Shown piece by piece: positions 26,001-38,900 of a stretch of 64,000 nucleotides of DNA. Each line of letters starts with the position of its first letter. Within the stretch, counting starts at the first letter, position 1. Position numbers and translations under genes: made by a program. The notes under the pieces are model-generated. The model made no database searches, was not told the origin of the DNA, and saw only the letters and a list, made by a program, of their open reading frames with translations. Source of the DNA: Apis mellifera (taxonomy: Eukaryota; Arthropoda; Insecta; Hymenoptera; Apidae); NCBI RefSeq assembly GCF_003254395.2, contig NC_037649.1, forward strand, positions 11,327,431 through 11,391,430. The letters run 5' to 3'.

Positions 26001-26500
26001 ACACGCTCTCTACCTCTACCTCTACCGCTTTACGTAACGTTTTCGAGAGAACGTTTCAACGTCAATAACCCGACGCGTCCACGTCCTCCGCTCCGTTATA
26101 GATTTTCCGCCATAAATAGAGTGGACGGAAAAAGCAGCGGTCTCGGCGCATTATTGATAACGACGCCACGGCAATGTCGTTCCTCGTAAAAGTTGCAGGT
26201 GACCGCTCGTTTCTTCGATCTGACCATCCTTCCGTTCTTCCCATCCCCTCCATTTCCACCTCGATATCCAATAATCCCCAAACATTCTCGCCAACGTATT
26301 GTGCTGCCCACGAATTCCAATCTACACTTTTTATCGATCGAGCGTTAACTATTTGCCTCGATGCGAAAAATTCGGATGTACCGATGATCGATATTTACCT
26401 CGAATTTTGCAAATGTATGTAGACGGAGAAACGTGCCAATTCGTCTTACAACACCGCTACTTTTCAACGTCACGTATACCAAACGTGTCTATCTTGTGTC
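23000..26500. other. CpG-rich non-coding stretch
   Basis: This 3.5 kb is visibly richer in G+C and CpG than its surroundings, and long chance open frames (up to about 170 codons) therefore appear on both strands. Their products are Arg/Ser-rich, overlap one another, and show no domain or splice context. CACGTG occurs at 24064, 24272 and 25940. GA arrays lie near 23346-23365 and 24640-24655. It may be a regulatory region or hold non-coding exons. Confidence 0.4.
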
Positions 26501-27521
26501 ACATGCGGTTACTAATTACTATGCGCGCATAATTAAATCTGTAAGTCGGGAATGACTCGATGCGTTCTACCTGAAGAATCTCGTAAAGAAATAAACAAGA
26601 AATATCGTTACCAACCGTGTCGCATTAAGAACGCGCGATTTTATTTGTTCTTCTTATATGAATATGAATTTCTAAGAACGTTTATCTCTTCTCCAAAGTA
26701 AAAATTGAAAATGAGATAAAAGTTTATTTGCATCGTGTAGTAAATAAGTTATTTGGTTGGTAAGTAATTCGTTGCATCCAAGATCAATTTTCATCTTTAT
26801 CCCACGTTTTATGTTTTATCGTACGAACTCGTCGACTATTTAAATCATCATCATTATATTTTCAATCTCTGTTCCCAAGAAAATGAATCGAGTAATAATT
26901 CTCGTCGCTGATGATACGCCTTATTTGAAATCTTTGCGCAAAGTACATTGAACACGATGCGCATTTCAAACAAAGGCGAGTGTCATCCTTGTGTTCCAAC
27001 ATTGCACGTAAAATTTCCTCCATGCGACACGTGTTGCGTTTTTCTCGGCTTACGTTAAACATTGTGTCGAACATGTGTGTCAGGTAAAATTTCCATGTTC
27101 AAGGAGAGAGAGAGAGAGAAAAAAAAAAGAAATATTCATACCTATTCCTTCTTTTCTACATGTTTCGATGTAAAAAATTTCACGTCGAAGCAGGATTCTA
27201 CATTTTAATAACTTGTTGACACGATCGCGTAAATATTTTATGAAAATTTTAAAATTGGAAATTGTATCGTATATTCTGAAAACAGAATTAAACATTGAAA
27301 ACACCGAGTTGATGATGTATATTAATTAAGCTATTTTAAAATTTATGAATATATATATATATACATATATAAAATTATTACATATGCAAAAGATTGTTAC
27401 AATTCATCGTAATTTATAATCAATGATATGGAAGTATTTGCATTATAGACTATAAAATATAATAGATTACAAACGAAAACATATTTTGGTCGATAAGTTA
27501 GATATTAAAAATTTTTTTGGA

Positions 27522-27752
27522 TCAACGCCATCTCGCGTTTGGATCACCGAAGTTTCGACTCGTTATTAGCATAGCAGAATATGCAAGGAGGTATGCGAAG
27601 TCGTAGACAAGGAAAGCATCATTGTGCGAGAAAGATAGAGAGCGTCTCTCGTCATTATGGTAACGATACATGGAAAATTCATTAATTGCTCGTTTCCTAC
27701 TTAAAATTTCAATACTTTTAAACTCGCATCTTGAAGCTAGAACTTCAAACAA
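27522..27752 (-). repeat. Left terminal arm of copy A with a conserved open frame
   Basis: The arm reads open for 76 codons on the minus strand and ends FGDPNARWR. Its inverted partner at 28452-28682 reads open in the same frame with about 80% matching residues. Neither frame starts with ATG, and both span the terminal inverted repeat, so the shared frame most likely reflects DNA similarity and not a protein. Confidence 0.7.
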
Positions 27753-28451
27753 TTTTCTTACATAAATTTTAATATGAAATTCTTTTTAAATAATTAATTA
27801 TTGACGCGTTTAATCCGCCATACGTTCTAATATCAAAGACGCCATACAGAAAATTCGCTAATTATTCGTTTTCTACGCAGAATTTCGGCACTTTTAAGAT
27901 CACATTTTATAGTTGAAACTTCAGACAAGTTTCTCGAATCAATTTTAATGTAAAATTTTGTTTAATCAGTTAATTATCATCGATCGTTGTGAAAAATCCG
28001 TTGCGAATCCCTTTTATTTCGTAATAAAATAATAAACGAATAATTTATTTATTGATTATTATTAATGATTAATATAAATGAATATTAAAATCCATATGAG
28101 AAATTTTCCTTCAAGTTCTAGTTGCAAGATATAAGCTTAAAAATATCGAAATTCCAAATAAAAAACGAATAATTGATTAATTTTCTACATAGTGTCTTGG
28201 ATGTAATAAAAAACGTATTAATCATTAACAAATAATGAATTAAGAAAAAGTTTACATTAAAATTAATACGAGAAATTTGTCTGAAATACTAAGTTTAAAA
28301 TGAGAATTTAAAAGTGTCGAAATTTTTAATAGAAAACCTGTAATTAATGAATAATTTCAATATGGCGTCTTCGATGTATTAAGCCGTATGCTTTAATCGC
28401 AAATAATTAATTAATTAAAAAGAATTTCACATTAAAATTTATGTAAGAAAG

Positions 28452-28682
28452 TTGTTTGAAGTTCTAGCTTCAAGATGCGAGCTTAAAAGTGCCGAAATTT
28501 TGTGTAGAAAACGAATAATTAATAAATTTTCCATGTATCGTTCTCGTAATGGTGGGAGATGCTCTCTATCTTTCTCGCACAATGGTGCTTTCTTCGTCTA
28601 CGACTTCGCATACCTCCTTGCATATTCTGTTATGCTAATAACGAGTCGGAGCTTCGGTGATCCAAACGCGAGATGGCGTTGA
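28452..28682 (+). repeat. Right terminal arm of copy A with a conserved open frame
   Basis: Inverted partner of 27522-27752. It shares the C-terminal translation FGDPNARWR and the block ending MLITSR. The related right arm of copy B (about 62996-63187) retains the last part of the same frame. Confidence 0.7.
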
Positions 28683-28740
28683 TTCCAGAAATTTTTTCAA
28701 CTTTCTATAACTTATGTACTCCGTTAAAAATTGTTCAAAC

Positions 28741-31700
28741 AAAAGGACACACATTGATTAGAATTTTATTTAATCGAAGTATGTGACACAATTAAAGTTA
28801 TTTAAATATAAATAATATAAAGAAGATATTCTTGGAAATAAATGAAAAGAGAAAATATATGTTATATATGTAAGTAAATATGTAGTTTTTCTTGGTTAGG
28901 TTATGAACTTTCAATTAATAATAAATCTGACAATTTTACAATAATTATCCATTTATTGTTAAGAATTACTGCAATAGAATGATACAATATATATATATAT
29001 ATACATATTGAATTGTTAAAATCATAAACTAAACATAATTAAGTAATCACTGAAAAAATCATTCTGGTTCGTGATTTTGATTTGATTTTTTCAATGCAAT
29101 TCCAAAGATGGACTGAATCCCAATCGAATAACAATTGAAATTAAATTAATTTATATAAATATATAAAGATTATAATAATAATTATAATAGAAAAATAATA
29201 AATTTATTTGAAAATGCGAGTAGTACAGTCTGACAATAATAAGCATTCGTGTGTATTACTTGCTGTAACGTGGCAATTTATGAAAGGACAGAAATAGATT
29301 AAAAATTAAGAAATCAGCACAATCTCCACGTCATAGATGAAACTATGAATAAATCAGTGTAACATAAGGTCAATCGAAAAAATGTTCTAGATTCTATATT
29401 TCAAATAAATTTCTCAATATGATAAAATAATATATATATAAATTAATGTATACATATTTATAACATTTTTTTAGGAGTTAAGGAACGAAAGAAAGAAACG
29501 AAAATGGCAAAAAAGTTGAATTTCATTTTAGGATTAATGATTTTGTTTAAACAAGAAAGACATAAATGAAAAGATATAAAAAATCATCATCGAGCAGCGA
29601 AGGAAGTTTAATTTTATAAATTTATTAATCGTGATGTAATATAATATACAATTTATTTAAAATTTTTGTCGATATCATAATTTGCATGCCATTTTTTTTC
29701 TAATTATATTTTTTTATGTCATAATTCTTATGTCAATTTGAATGTTTCAAAAAAATTCGATTTTATAATCCAAGAAGAAGTGGCATATGAAATTTTTTTT
29801 TTAGAATTTTAAAATTGAAAATTTTCAAAGTTTCAATTAAAATTCTCAATCAATTTTGTAATTTTGTATCAAGAAAATATAATTCAAGAAAATGCGACAC
29901 GTGAAATTATTTTTATATTTCTAAGAACAAAAATTTTATACTTAATATAAAAGTATATAATATATATACTTACATGTAGAATATTTATCGTTTATATATC
30001 GTTTATCTTTTACAACTCCATTTTTTGCAATAATAATTTTTTAATAATTTTAAATTTTACTACTTATCAAAATCAAGCAAGATATGTTAGCTGATAAAGT
30101 TTATCCTGTAATTGAAAGTAGGTAATCGGGAGTAGGTAAACATAGTATAGAAAATATATTTTTAATCAGTGTACACGGATGTAGAAGAACATAGATTTTT
30201 AATAATTCTAATATATTTTTTAAAATCGCGAAAATCTTTAATAAAACGATTGAAAAATTATATATAAAATTTACACAATTTGAATCCATTAAGCTAAAAC
30301 TTAAAGATTTAATTTTAAATTAGTTTTAAATTGAAAATACAATGTCAACTTACTATTTACAATTAACATATGTAATATATAATTAATCATTTATCTTACT
30401 ATAAATATCTTTCCTTAATTAGACTGTAACAAACATGCTCCGAGCAAAGTACTTTTTATGTTCATCAATAATCGTGACAGTGTTCCAAAACAACGTAACT
30501 GAAAATAGCAAGAGGCTATTCGGTTCATTGGATCAAAGTGTAGTACGAAATTATCGTACTAATTTCAGTCCATCTAATCAACATTATAATTTAGTCAAGT
30601 TTTATTTTTAAAGAAATGTTTCTTCGCATTCCAATTTCAGTGCAATTTCGAAATTTCAATAATTATGCAATTATTACAGGAACATGATGTGCATTGAGTC
30701 TAAATTGAAAATAAATAAAATTCAAGAAATTTTAACCTCAGTAGTTTTTTAACCTCGTAGATTTTTTTAGTCTCATTGAATAATTTTACATATTTTTATA
30801 ATCGAGCATCTCGTAAGCGATAATATAACGCTTTCCTTGTAAAGGGAAAAAAAAGGTTACGTTCTGTGTGTTATAAAAGACATTACCCAGACCGAAAGCA
30901 TCGTTTACCTAATTGTAAACGGAAACACATTTCTCCCGTTCGTACAAATGCACTTGTTGTGTAAAAGCTTTATTTATAGCATTATTCCGACTACGAGACA
31001 TAATTCGATTTCACATTATATAATTACATCTCGGAATTACGCAAATCGATCGCATCGCGGCCGTGTATGTCATTCCTCCTCTATCCCGTTTTCCGGAATT
31101 AAACGGAGTGAAAAAAGTAATGCATCGGCCATGGTTGTATCGTATATACGCAATTGTGGCGGAATTGCATAATCGTCGCACAATGATAAATTCCATTTAC
31201 ACGAAGGATGAGACCCGACGAATAACGAAGAACACGCGATACTGACACGCATCGCGCTTTATTTTTCTATCTCTTAGAAGTTTAACGATTCGTTTAACGA
31301 GATGCTTGTGGTTTTTGACACCGCGATTCTTATGTTTATTCTAAGACGATATGCAAATTAATGATTTTTTTCACACGTAAATAAAACGGATAAATTGGAC
31401 ACGATGCGCCGTGTACGTCGAGAAGGAAAAAAAGATTCGTTGTCAATATTTGCAATAACTGCACACAACACATGTTAAAGTATATAGTTATCGTATCGTT
31501 TAGCATGCGAATATAAATAACAGCGCGCATATACATATATGTAAATATATCGGATGGAACGCATGTGAAACAATCGCGCGACGAAAATTATCGGATAACA
31601 AAAAATATTCGATGAATAACAAACGATGATATTTTATTTTCCACGTTTTGTTACACTTTTTTACATTGTATAATAAAAATACCAAAGATAATTGTCATCT

Positions 31701-32700
31701 TATTTTCTCGTTATTGTCGACAATTTTTCTTTATCTATCTCAAATTTGATGGATCATTTATAGAGACAACACGTTAAACTATAGTTATATAAGGATATAT
31801 GTATTTAAATCCCATTGTATTAGACGCGGGCCGATATTCGCGTTAAGGAAATTTCACGGTTAATCACGTCACAAGTAATTTCTCTAATGAAAGGAACGTC
31901 ATTGCCGAGTGATTATCGTATATAACCACGTATCGTTATCGATGTAATATCCAGCAACGCTTTATCCGTTAATGATATTGACTTTGCTTTGACATTTCCC
32001 GTCAATTTATGAACTATTTACGCGATGTCCCGTACCGAAATGTGACGACAATATTGACGACAACACGATAGAAAATTTTGATACGCACTCGATCTTGCAA
32101 CGCAATATCGAAACCTTGGATTATCGTCGATGCGAACGAATGAAAGTGTTTTTTAAAACTTAGGAAATATATATTATATAATTTAAAAATCATATACCTA
32201 ATCAATTATTACGATTTTCGATGTAAATATAATAGGAAGTGTTGTGAAAGAAAATTTCTAGAATTTATTTCGAAAAAAAAAATAATAATAATAATAATAA
32301 TTGCGTAACAATTTTTCGTTTCAAGATTGAAAGATCTATGTAATTGACGAGATGTCGGCGAAAATATTATTTTTCATTCTTATTAAATAAACTTGAACTC
32401 TCCCTTATGGAGATGTATATAAGATTGATTAAACGAACCAAGTGGTATTATGGAATAAAAAATTTGCACAAGAATAAAGTATACGTATTATAATTACGTG
32501 GATGAATAACACTTTTTTTGCAGTTCGATAACATTATGTATTTTTTATCCAAAAAATCAATGACAATGTCCTTGGGTTAATCGACGAGTGGCGAGTGGTT
32601 CATAATATGTTACACGATATTTTTCTCCACACGCTTAACCGTAAATGATGTAACACGCAAGTAAATTATCTGAAACAATTTTCTGCATCGTTTCTTGCAC
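28741..32700. other. AT-rich non-coding region
   Basis: Very AT-rich, with no coding exon or known repeat recognised. It contains short AT arrays (near 28990, 29430 and 29955) and an AAT trinucleotide array at about 32279-32300. No CACGTG occurs in this stretch, in contrast to the next segment. Confidence 0.45.
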
Positions 32701-35700
32701 GAGCATAATCACGTTGAACGTGTTATAAGCGAGAACCTCGTGTACCTGCACGTGGTTGACATTTTCCGGCATGTGACTCGATTTCCCTCCTTCTTCTTTA
32801 TTTCATGCACCGCTTGCACATCGTCCACGATGCACACCTGTGTAACCGTATCTACGAGCAAGCATCTCCTCACCGTCACCTGTACTTATACCACTTGTAA
32901 ATAAACGATAATGTGGTCGCGTAACGATGCGTCATTGACGTCGATTCATTTCATCAAGTCGAAAGTTTAGAATTTTATTTTTCAAACTTTCAAACTTTCC
33001 TTTCCAAATCTTTAAATGGAAACTTTGCTTGTTTGTTTTTTTTTTTTCAAAATTTTATTCCACATTTACGACAATATTTTACGTTAAAAAAAAATAAATG
33101 ACTCATAATTTCAGACTTTTGAATTTCGAAATTACAATACGATATTAATACGGTCGAAAAATGAATAAAAGAAATATCTTGAATATTCTTGACAGTTGTA
33201 AATAAAAAATCGGATGAATCAGAAAAGCATAATTAGTAATATTAAATTTTTTGCACCTTGGACGATAATATTTCGAAATTGACTCGGAGCCAAAGTCGAA
33301 AATAATTTTGAATTAATATGGAAATCAATAGGAAAAAATTAAAACAGTTACGATGAAAAGATTGATTGCGATTTTTAGAGAATACGATACTATAAGACTT
33401 TTTATACCATAAATTAACCTAATTTATCAATCCATCGTATTTTCATACTCGTTACAAATTAATACGTGTTCACGTGTCGCTAAGTAAGTAAGTAAGTTAC
33501 GCAACGATTATTTTATATCAAAACTGATGATAACTGCAAAATGCTCCGTGAATTCCACTATCTGAACTTGATTCTGTTTCCACGAGACACGTGCGACGAG
33601 ATATTTATTTCCTTTTTTCCATCCAATGAATTATACTGGCATTCATCTTGCGCGCGCAACAGCACGGGATGCACGAAGCTGCGATTTCGTAAGCCGAGAT
33701 TTACGAGTTACTCTCCATTAATAGCGGCTACAATTATACGGATCCGCCCATTGGAACAAGAATATCCGCGAAAACTACGCTCGACAACCGAATCGTACGT
33801 GTCACGTACGTGCACACCGAGTAATTTCGATTGTCCTGTTACTGTATGCTCGTTAACCGGGCGATTAACAAAGGAAAAGGAAGTGCAAAAATGGAGGTCG
33901 AATAAGATGGAATCCTCGTACGATGAACGGTACGCTTCCTTGTTTGTCTCGAGAAAATGGAGTGGAGCGTACATTTCGAGTAAGCGTACGTTTCTGCGTA
34001 TAAGTGGACCTTGATGGATATAAAAACGTTGTAAGAACTTTGGCAGTGAGCGTGTTCCGTGTTTGGTTCGTGTCGTCGAAAAATCAAAATCGATCGTTAA
34101 AAAAAAAGAGGAGCAATATTTCTTTCGAAAGATAATATTTCATCAAAATAATTAAAAATAAACGTTCGTTTATTTACTAAACGCCCAACGATCGAGTCAA
34201 TTTTTCCATTTTTCGTGCTCGTATATATAAAAAAAGATTTCGATTAGGGAGGACTGTTGGTCAACAAATCGATCGTCGAAATCACGCACGAGTCGTAATT
34301 ACAACGTGGATTTTATTAATCGGTACGAAATCCGGGTCACAAAAGATCCGACAACAATTTAAATACTCGTAGTTCACAACGTCCTTCATCGACCTTACTA
34401 CCCACCACTTTAGTTGGCTCTGCCCGCCGTACGTGCTGTCACTTTCACATATGGTTGCACCCACACTATTGGCTGCCTCGTGTTCACGTGCGTCAGCTAT
34501 CCAGTCAGGGGACGACCTGTTTTCTCTCTTTATATGCCGACGATTCTTCGCGATCCTGACCATTTTATAAATGTAACGAATTATTCATCTTCCGATGTCG
34601 CACGATGGAAATTTTAGGCGAACGATCTCGTTTCATCTTCCGCAAAGAAAATACAACGACAAATTTACAAACAGTGACATCAAGTGTATAAATTTTTCCC
34701 TCCAACTCTAACATTCTCAATTACAAAATACTCGTTACAATGCAAATAAATTTCGTAAATTTGGCAATGGTTAAATAAATAGTTAGCGTTACGTTTTCCA
34801 ACAAACTGTGAACGACGTGAATCCGTAAACAAAGAAAACGATGAATAGTGTGATGTTATATTTTTGTCTCCGCGAACCAAATGAATTCATACGTGTCATC
34901 GTGTTAACTACATTGTTTCAAGATTAATAATCCATCGTTTATCGCGAATCATTCTTCTTCAATGATGGAATAAAATCCGTTTCACACGCTATATATATAC
35001 TTATAGCTGAAATTTCTGAAAATCAAATCAGACACTTTTATTTCTATCATTTCCTCGCTCAATATTTTGTTAATAATACTGTTAATAATAATAATTATAA
35101 ATAAATCAAAATGAAGAAAATAGAAATACATGATTCAAGTTTAATTTTGTTTAATCGAACAAAAGAAAATTTAAAATCACGAACAATTCATCTTTTATAA
35201 TTTTAATGTTAAACGCATTCTATATAATTAATTCTATATAATTTAAAATTTCAAAAATCAAACGATTTGTCAACAAAGATGATTAATTATAACTCGTATT
35301 TTATTTCTTCGAAATGATCAAAGTAATCGAGAGTTATTCAACATCTTTTCACGATCTCTCTGTTAAAACATGGCATCATCAACGGCATTTGCTTTCGCAT
35401 TATATCATATCGTGTATACCAACGTATTCACGTGCGTAAAGTAGGTACGTAATGCGTTCGTAACCACACGAACCTAGGATATTTTTATCGAGCGATCGAC
35501 GCGGTAATTATTTCTTTAGACAGTTTATCATTCTTGTTAGCGACTTTTACGCATACACAAATAGCAAGGCAATCCCGCGATAAATCTGGAACGAATCGGT
35601 TGAGTTTTAAATTTGCAAACATAGTATGGTGTCGCGAAGTGGAAAAGTAGACAGACACGTGACAATACTTGGGATAAGTTGAAGAAATTGCAGAAATTTC

Positions 35701-38700
35701 CAGTTTCTGAACGTGCAATCCCTCCGAAACGTACTCACGCACAACGATTTCGTGAATTTACGTTAAACTTTTGTGATCGATTTATTAATTAACATTATAA
35801 TTATCATTTCGGTTTCGTGCAATTTTCCTTTCAAGATACAGATTATTTCATATTAAAAAAATTGTTCAAAGTTAAACTAAATTGTTAAATGTTCTCGACA
35901 AGATGCGAGATTAAAAAAAAAAAAAAATCACGATCAACGGTAAACCTAATTTTCAACGAATGAATCATTCGATCGTTCAGTGACGCACTAACCACGTACA
36001 AAAATCTCATATAAATCGAGTGGGTAGATAAATATTTTATCTAAAATTGAATGATTTTGGGGAAAAAAAATAAAATTTCGACGTGATTAATTTTTTCCTA
36101 AGTATACACGTGAAAATATTAGCTTTTCCGAAAGAGCAGAGAATTATTTTTGAACGTTAAGTTTATTGAGAGAGAGAAAGAGATATATATATATATTAAT
36201 AAATAGTCATGCAACGATTATATGTATTATATACGTATAAATAAAAATAATAAATTGTCATCGTTCTTGATCATCGATCTCGATAAATTCAATTTCAAAC
36301 TAATTAATAATAATTGTATATTATTATTAAAAAAAAAAAAATTAAATCTAAAATACGAAGGATATATTGAAACAAATTCGGGATAACAGGATAGATCGAT
36401 AGTGATACTATATTTTAACAGTCTCGAAACCAGTCTGATGGAACTGATTTAACCGAGTCATCCCGTCATATCTACGGCAATTTCCCCCAACGAATGATGA
36501 ATCATCGAAAACGGGAAATAATTGATTAGAAAGAAGGAACGAACGGTTTCACGAGACCGAGAACGTTCCATCATATACCATCGTCCGTATTATCGTTGCT
36601 ACGTGTGTCGATAACCGACGAGGTCTGGCCGACAGTGTCGGGCGGACGACACGTGAATAGCAATGAATACATTTCGCATACGCGCATCGTGACGATGTTA
36701 CGCCTCCGTGCGTATCGTATCGTAGGGCAAATAGGGCTTATGCCCGCGCGATTACGAACCTCGATGACGAACGGCAGACGATAGGGCAGCGTTTAAGGGC
36801 AACCCTCCCTCTCTCCTCGTCGTAGCCTCGTTACACGAGGCGAGCAACCGTATGTATGTATAATTCGATCGATTGCGCGCCTTACGTGAACGTGGTAGTT
36901 GGACGAACGTCTACTCGCGAGTAGAAAGTCACGATGTATAAATGTACGCCGTGTTGCATGCACGCACACGTGGTACGTAACGGGTGGTCGAAAAAGAAAA
37001 AAAAAAATTCTACGTGACGATCCGTCCGCTGATGCAATTTATACCGATATACGACTCGATTTCTAACTCGCGATTTGCACCCGTTGCGCACCACCTATAC
37101 GTGACACACGTAGATATTCTTATTCTCTATCCTTTCTTCCTCTATTTTCTCTTTCTCTAATCTTAGATGGTTCGTTACCGTTTGCGTAACCTAGCGTCGG
37201 AAGCATCGTAACTAGCGGGAATGAGAGTGAGTAACACTTTCCTTTGACCGACGACAAATACGATACGCTTTATCTTTGATGCAAGCCTTCTCGGTAAATA
37301 GGAAATTTATTCGACTTTTTTTAACTTACGAGAACGATTTATAGTAGTAGTAATTGCAGAGTTATATTTATTAAGAGAATTAGATAACGAAGACAATTTT
37401 TTTTTTTTTTTTGGAAATAATAATAAGGAAGAATCGATAGTAGAAGCGAAAATCATAGAGATAATGAAAGTTTCTGAAAGTTTTAGAGTAGAGGGGAAAA
37501 GATCGATCACTGATTCGAAAACGTGATACGTTACTAATAAAATGAAAATTTTTTTTCTACACAAATATCCAAGCTTCGCGTATGTTTCACAAGGAAAATC
37601 TGATTTCCAATTTCTCGCCATAAATCATTCTAATTCGTGCAGAGAAACAACTATATAACCAGCAACTAAACCGAGGGAAATGATCGGTTCGCACGATTTC
37701 TCACGAACATTTGACGAATTATCGCGGACATTGAACGCGGACCGATCTTGTCGCGCTTAATTATCAATTACGAAGCGTTCTATCTAGTCTTTCTATTTGA
37801 GCGCAAAATCGATTTATCATTTAACGATAAAAACTCAAATTTAATTTCACTAAATTCCGATCATAAACGATCGTTTCTCGGATACGTCGATGGAAACGAA
37901 GTAAAAAAAACATTGTTAATTTTTCGATAGGAAGGTAAAAAGTCGAAATATTACGAAAGAACACGGTCTCTTTTTTCTTTGCTTCGGATATCGAGGAATC
38001 ATTTCCGAGAAACTCTTGAAAATGAAGTGCTTGGTTGGCCAATGTGCGCGATATCGCGACAGTATCGTTGATTAACCTCCCCACACGTGTCAAGCATGTA
38101 ATTCAAGCAAATTGCGTAAACAACTATGCCAAAAACCCTCGCGAAATCGCATAGTTACACGAAGATGACGTGTGGCCGGGGTCGACGAAAGATCAAGGAT
38201 ACGACGTGGAATAACACAACACACTTTGGTTATAATTAAAATTCTAAAACGTCCGAGTGGGGAAACGTGAAAATAGAATTTCAGAGTCGATGCGCGATAC
38301 AAAAAAACGACTCGATTCCTTTTTATTGGAACTCGATTAATTCGTAAAAATCTGTATAAATTCGCCTCTATCTTTCTTGGAAAAATAGAGACACGCCCTT
38401 CATCAGGGAAAACGTTTGGATCGAAATTAATCAAAATTCCTCGTAACAGATTGGGAAAAGTTTTAAAGTAAGAACAGCATCTGGTATGTGACACGTGGTC
38501 AATAATACACCGGCATTGTTTTGCATGCCACGGTATGTCGTATTTGTATACACCGGGACGACCGCGTAAAAATGCTAACCTACATCGGATCGAGCTCGAA
38601 GCGCGTGTTAAGCAACGTGACTCTTGTCTAGCACCGATTCTAGTGCTAGCTAATCGTACCGTTCGCAGTTCCAGTTCTTCGTCCCCTGATCTTTTCTCTT

Positions 38701-38900
38701 TCGATTCCTGAAGGCGAGAAACGATATCTTGGCGATTCGAAGGAATCGGACGAATCGTGACGCGATCGAAAGTTGGACGAACGCGAAAAATGTCTACGCG
38801 ATGACATAATTTTGCTACGCTTTCGCTAGCGACCATGATGCATCGCGTCTACGTTTTTCCGTCTTGAATAACTCGATGGGAACTTCGGTAGATTTTCTTT
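32701..38900. promoter_or_regulatory. E-box-rich non-coding segment, middle cluster
   Basis: Eleven perfect CACGTG sites begin at 32749, 33471, 33588, 34485, 35429, 35656, 36107, 36650, 36967, 38084 and 38492. No convincing coding exon is present. Open frames at 33541-34014 and 38090-38836 have no recognisable domains. An AAGT tetranucleotide run lies at about 33481-33496. Regulatory function is inferred only from motif density and from cwo being the nearest E-box-linked gene. Confidence 0.35.

Larger units (their letters stand above)
27470..28740. mobile_element. Foldback-like inverted-repeat element, copy A
   Basis: The two ends are inverted copies of each other. Left-arm GATCAACGCCATCTCGCG (from about 27520) matches the right-arm GCGAGATGGCGTTGAT (ending near 28684) in reverse complement. 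The similarity continues inward for several hundred bases, through TTAGCATAGCAGAATATGC and the cell-like CTAGAACTTCAAAC motif. The arms meet around 28000-28080. Within the arms, a unit of about 175 bp is repeated: right-arm copies begin near 28083, 28256 and 28431 (periods 173 and 175), and at least two inverted copies lie on the left. A less well matched outer segment with CGATAAGTTAG near 27490 suggests the true end lies near 27470. Arms of tandem subrepeats recall Drosophila Foldback elements. No transposase is present, so it is non-autonomous if mobile. No target-site duplication could be fixed by eye. Confidence 0.75.

Noticed and set aside
33541..34014. 157-codon plus-strand open frame with a Leu-rich start
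   Set aside because: No family motif. An overlapping antisense frame of similar quality exists at 33708-33974, so this looks like chance openness.
38090..38836. 248-codon minus-strand open frame
   Set aside because: The longest unassigned frame in the gene desert, but the translation is Arg-rich and patchy with no domain, signal or conserved motif that I recognise. It lies in a CpG-bearing patch. Protein search and cross-bee codon analysis would settle it.
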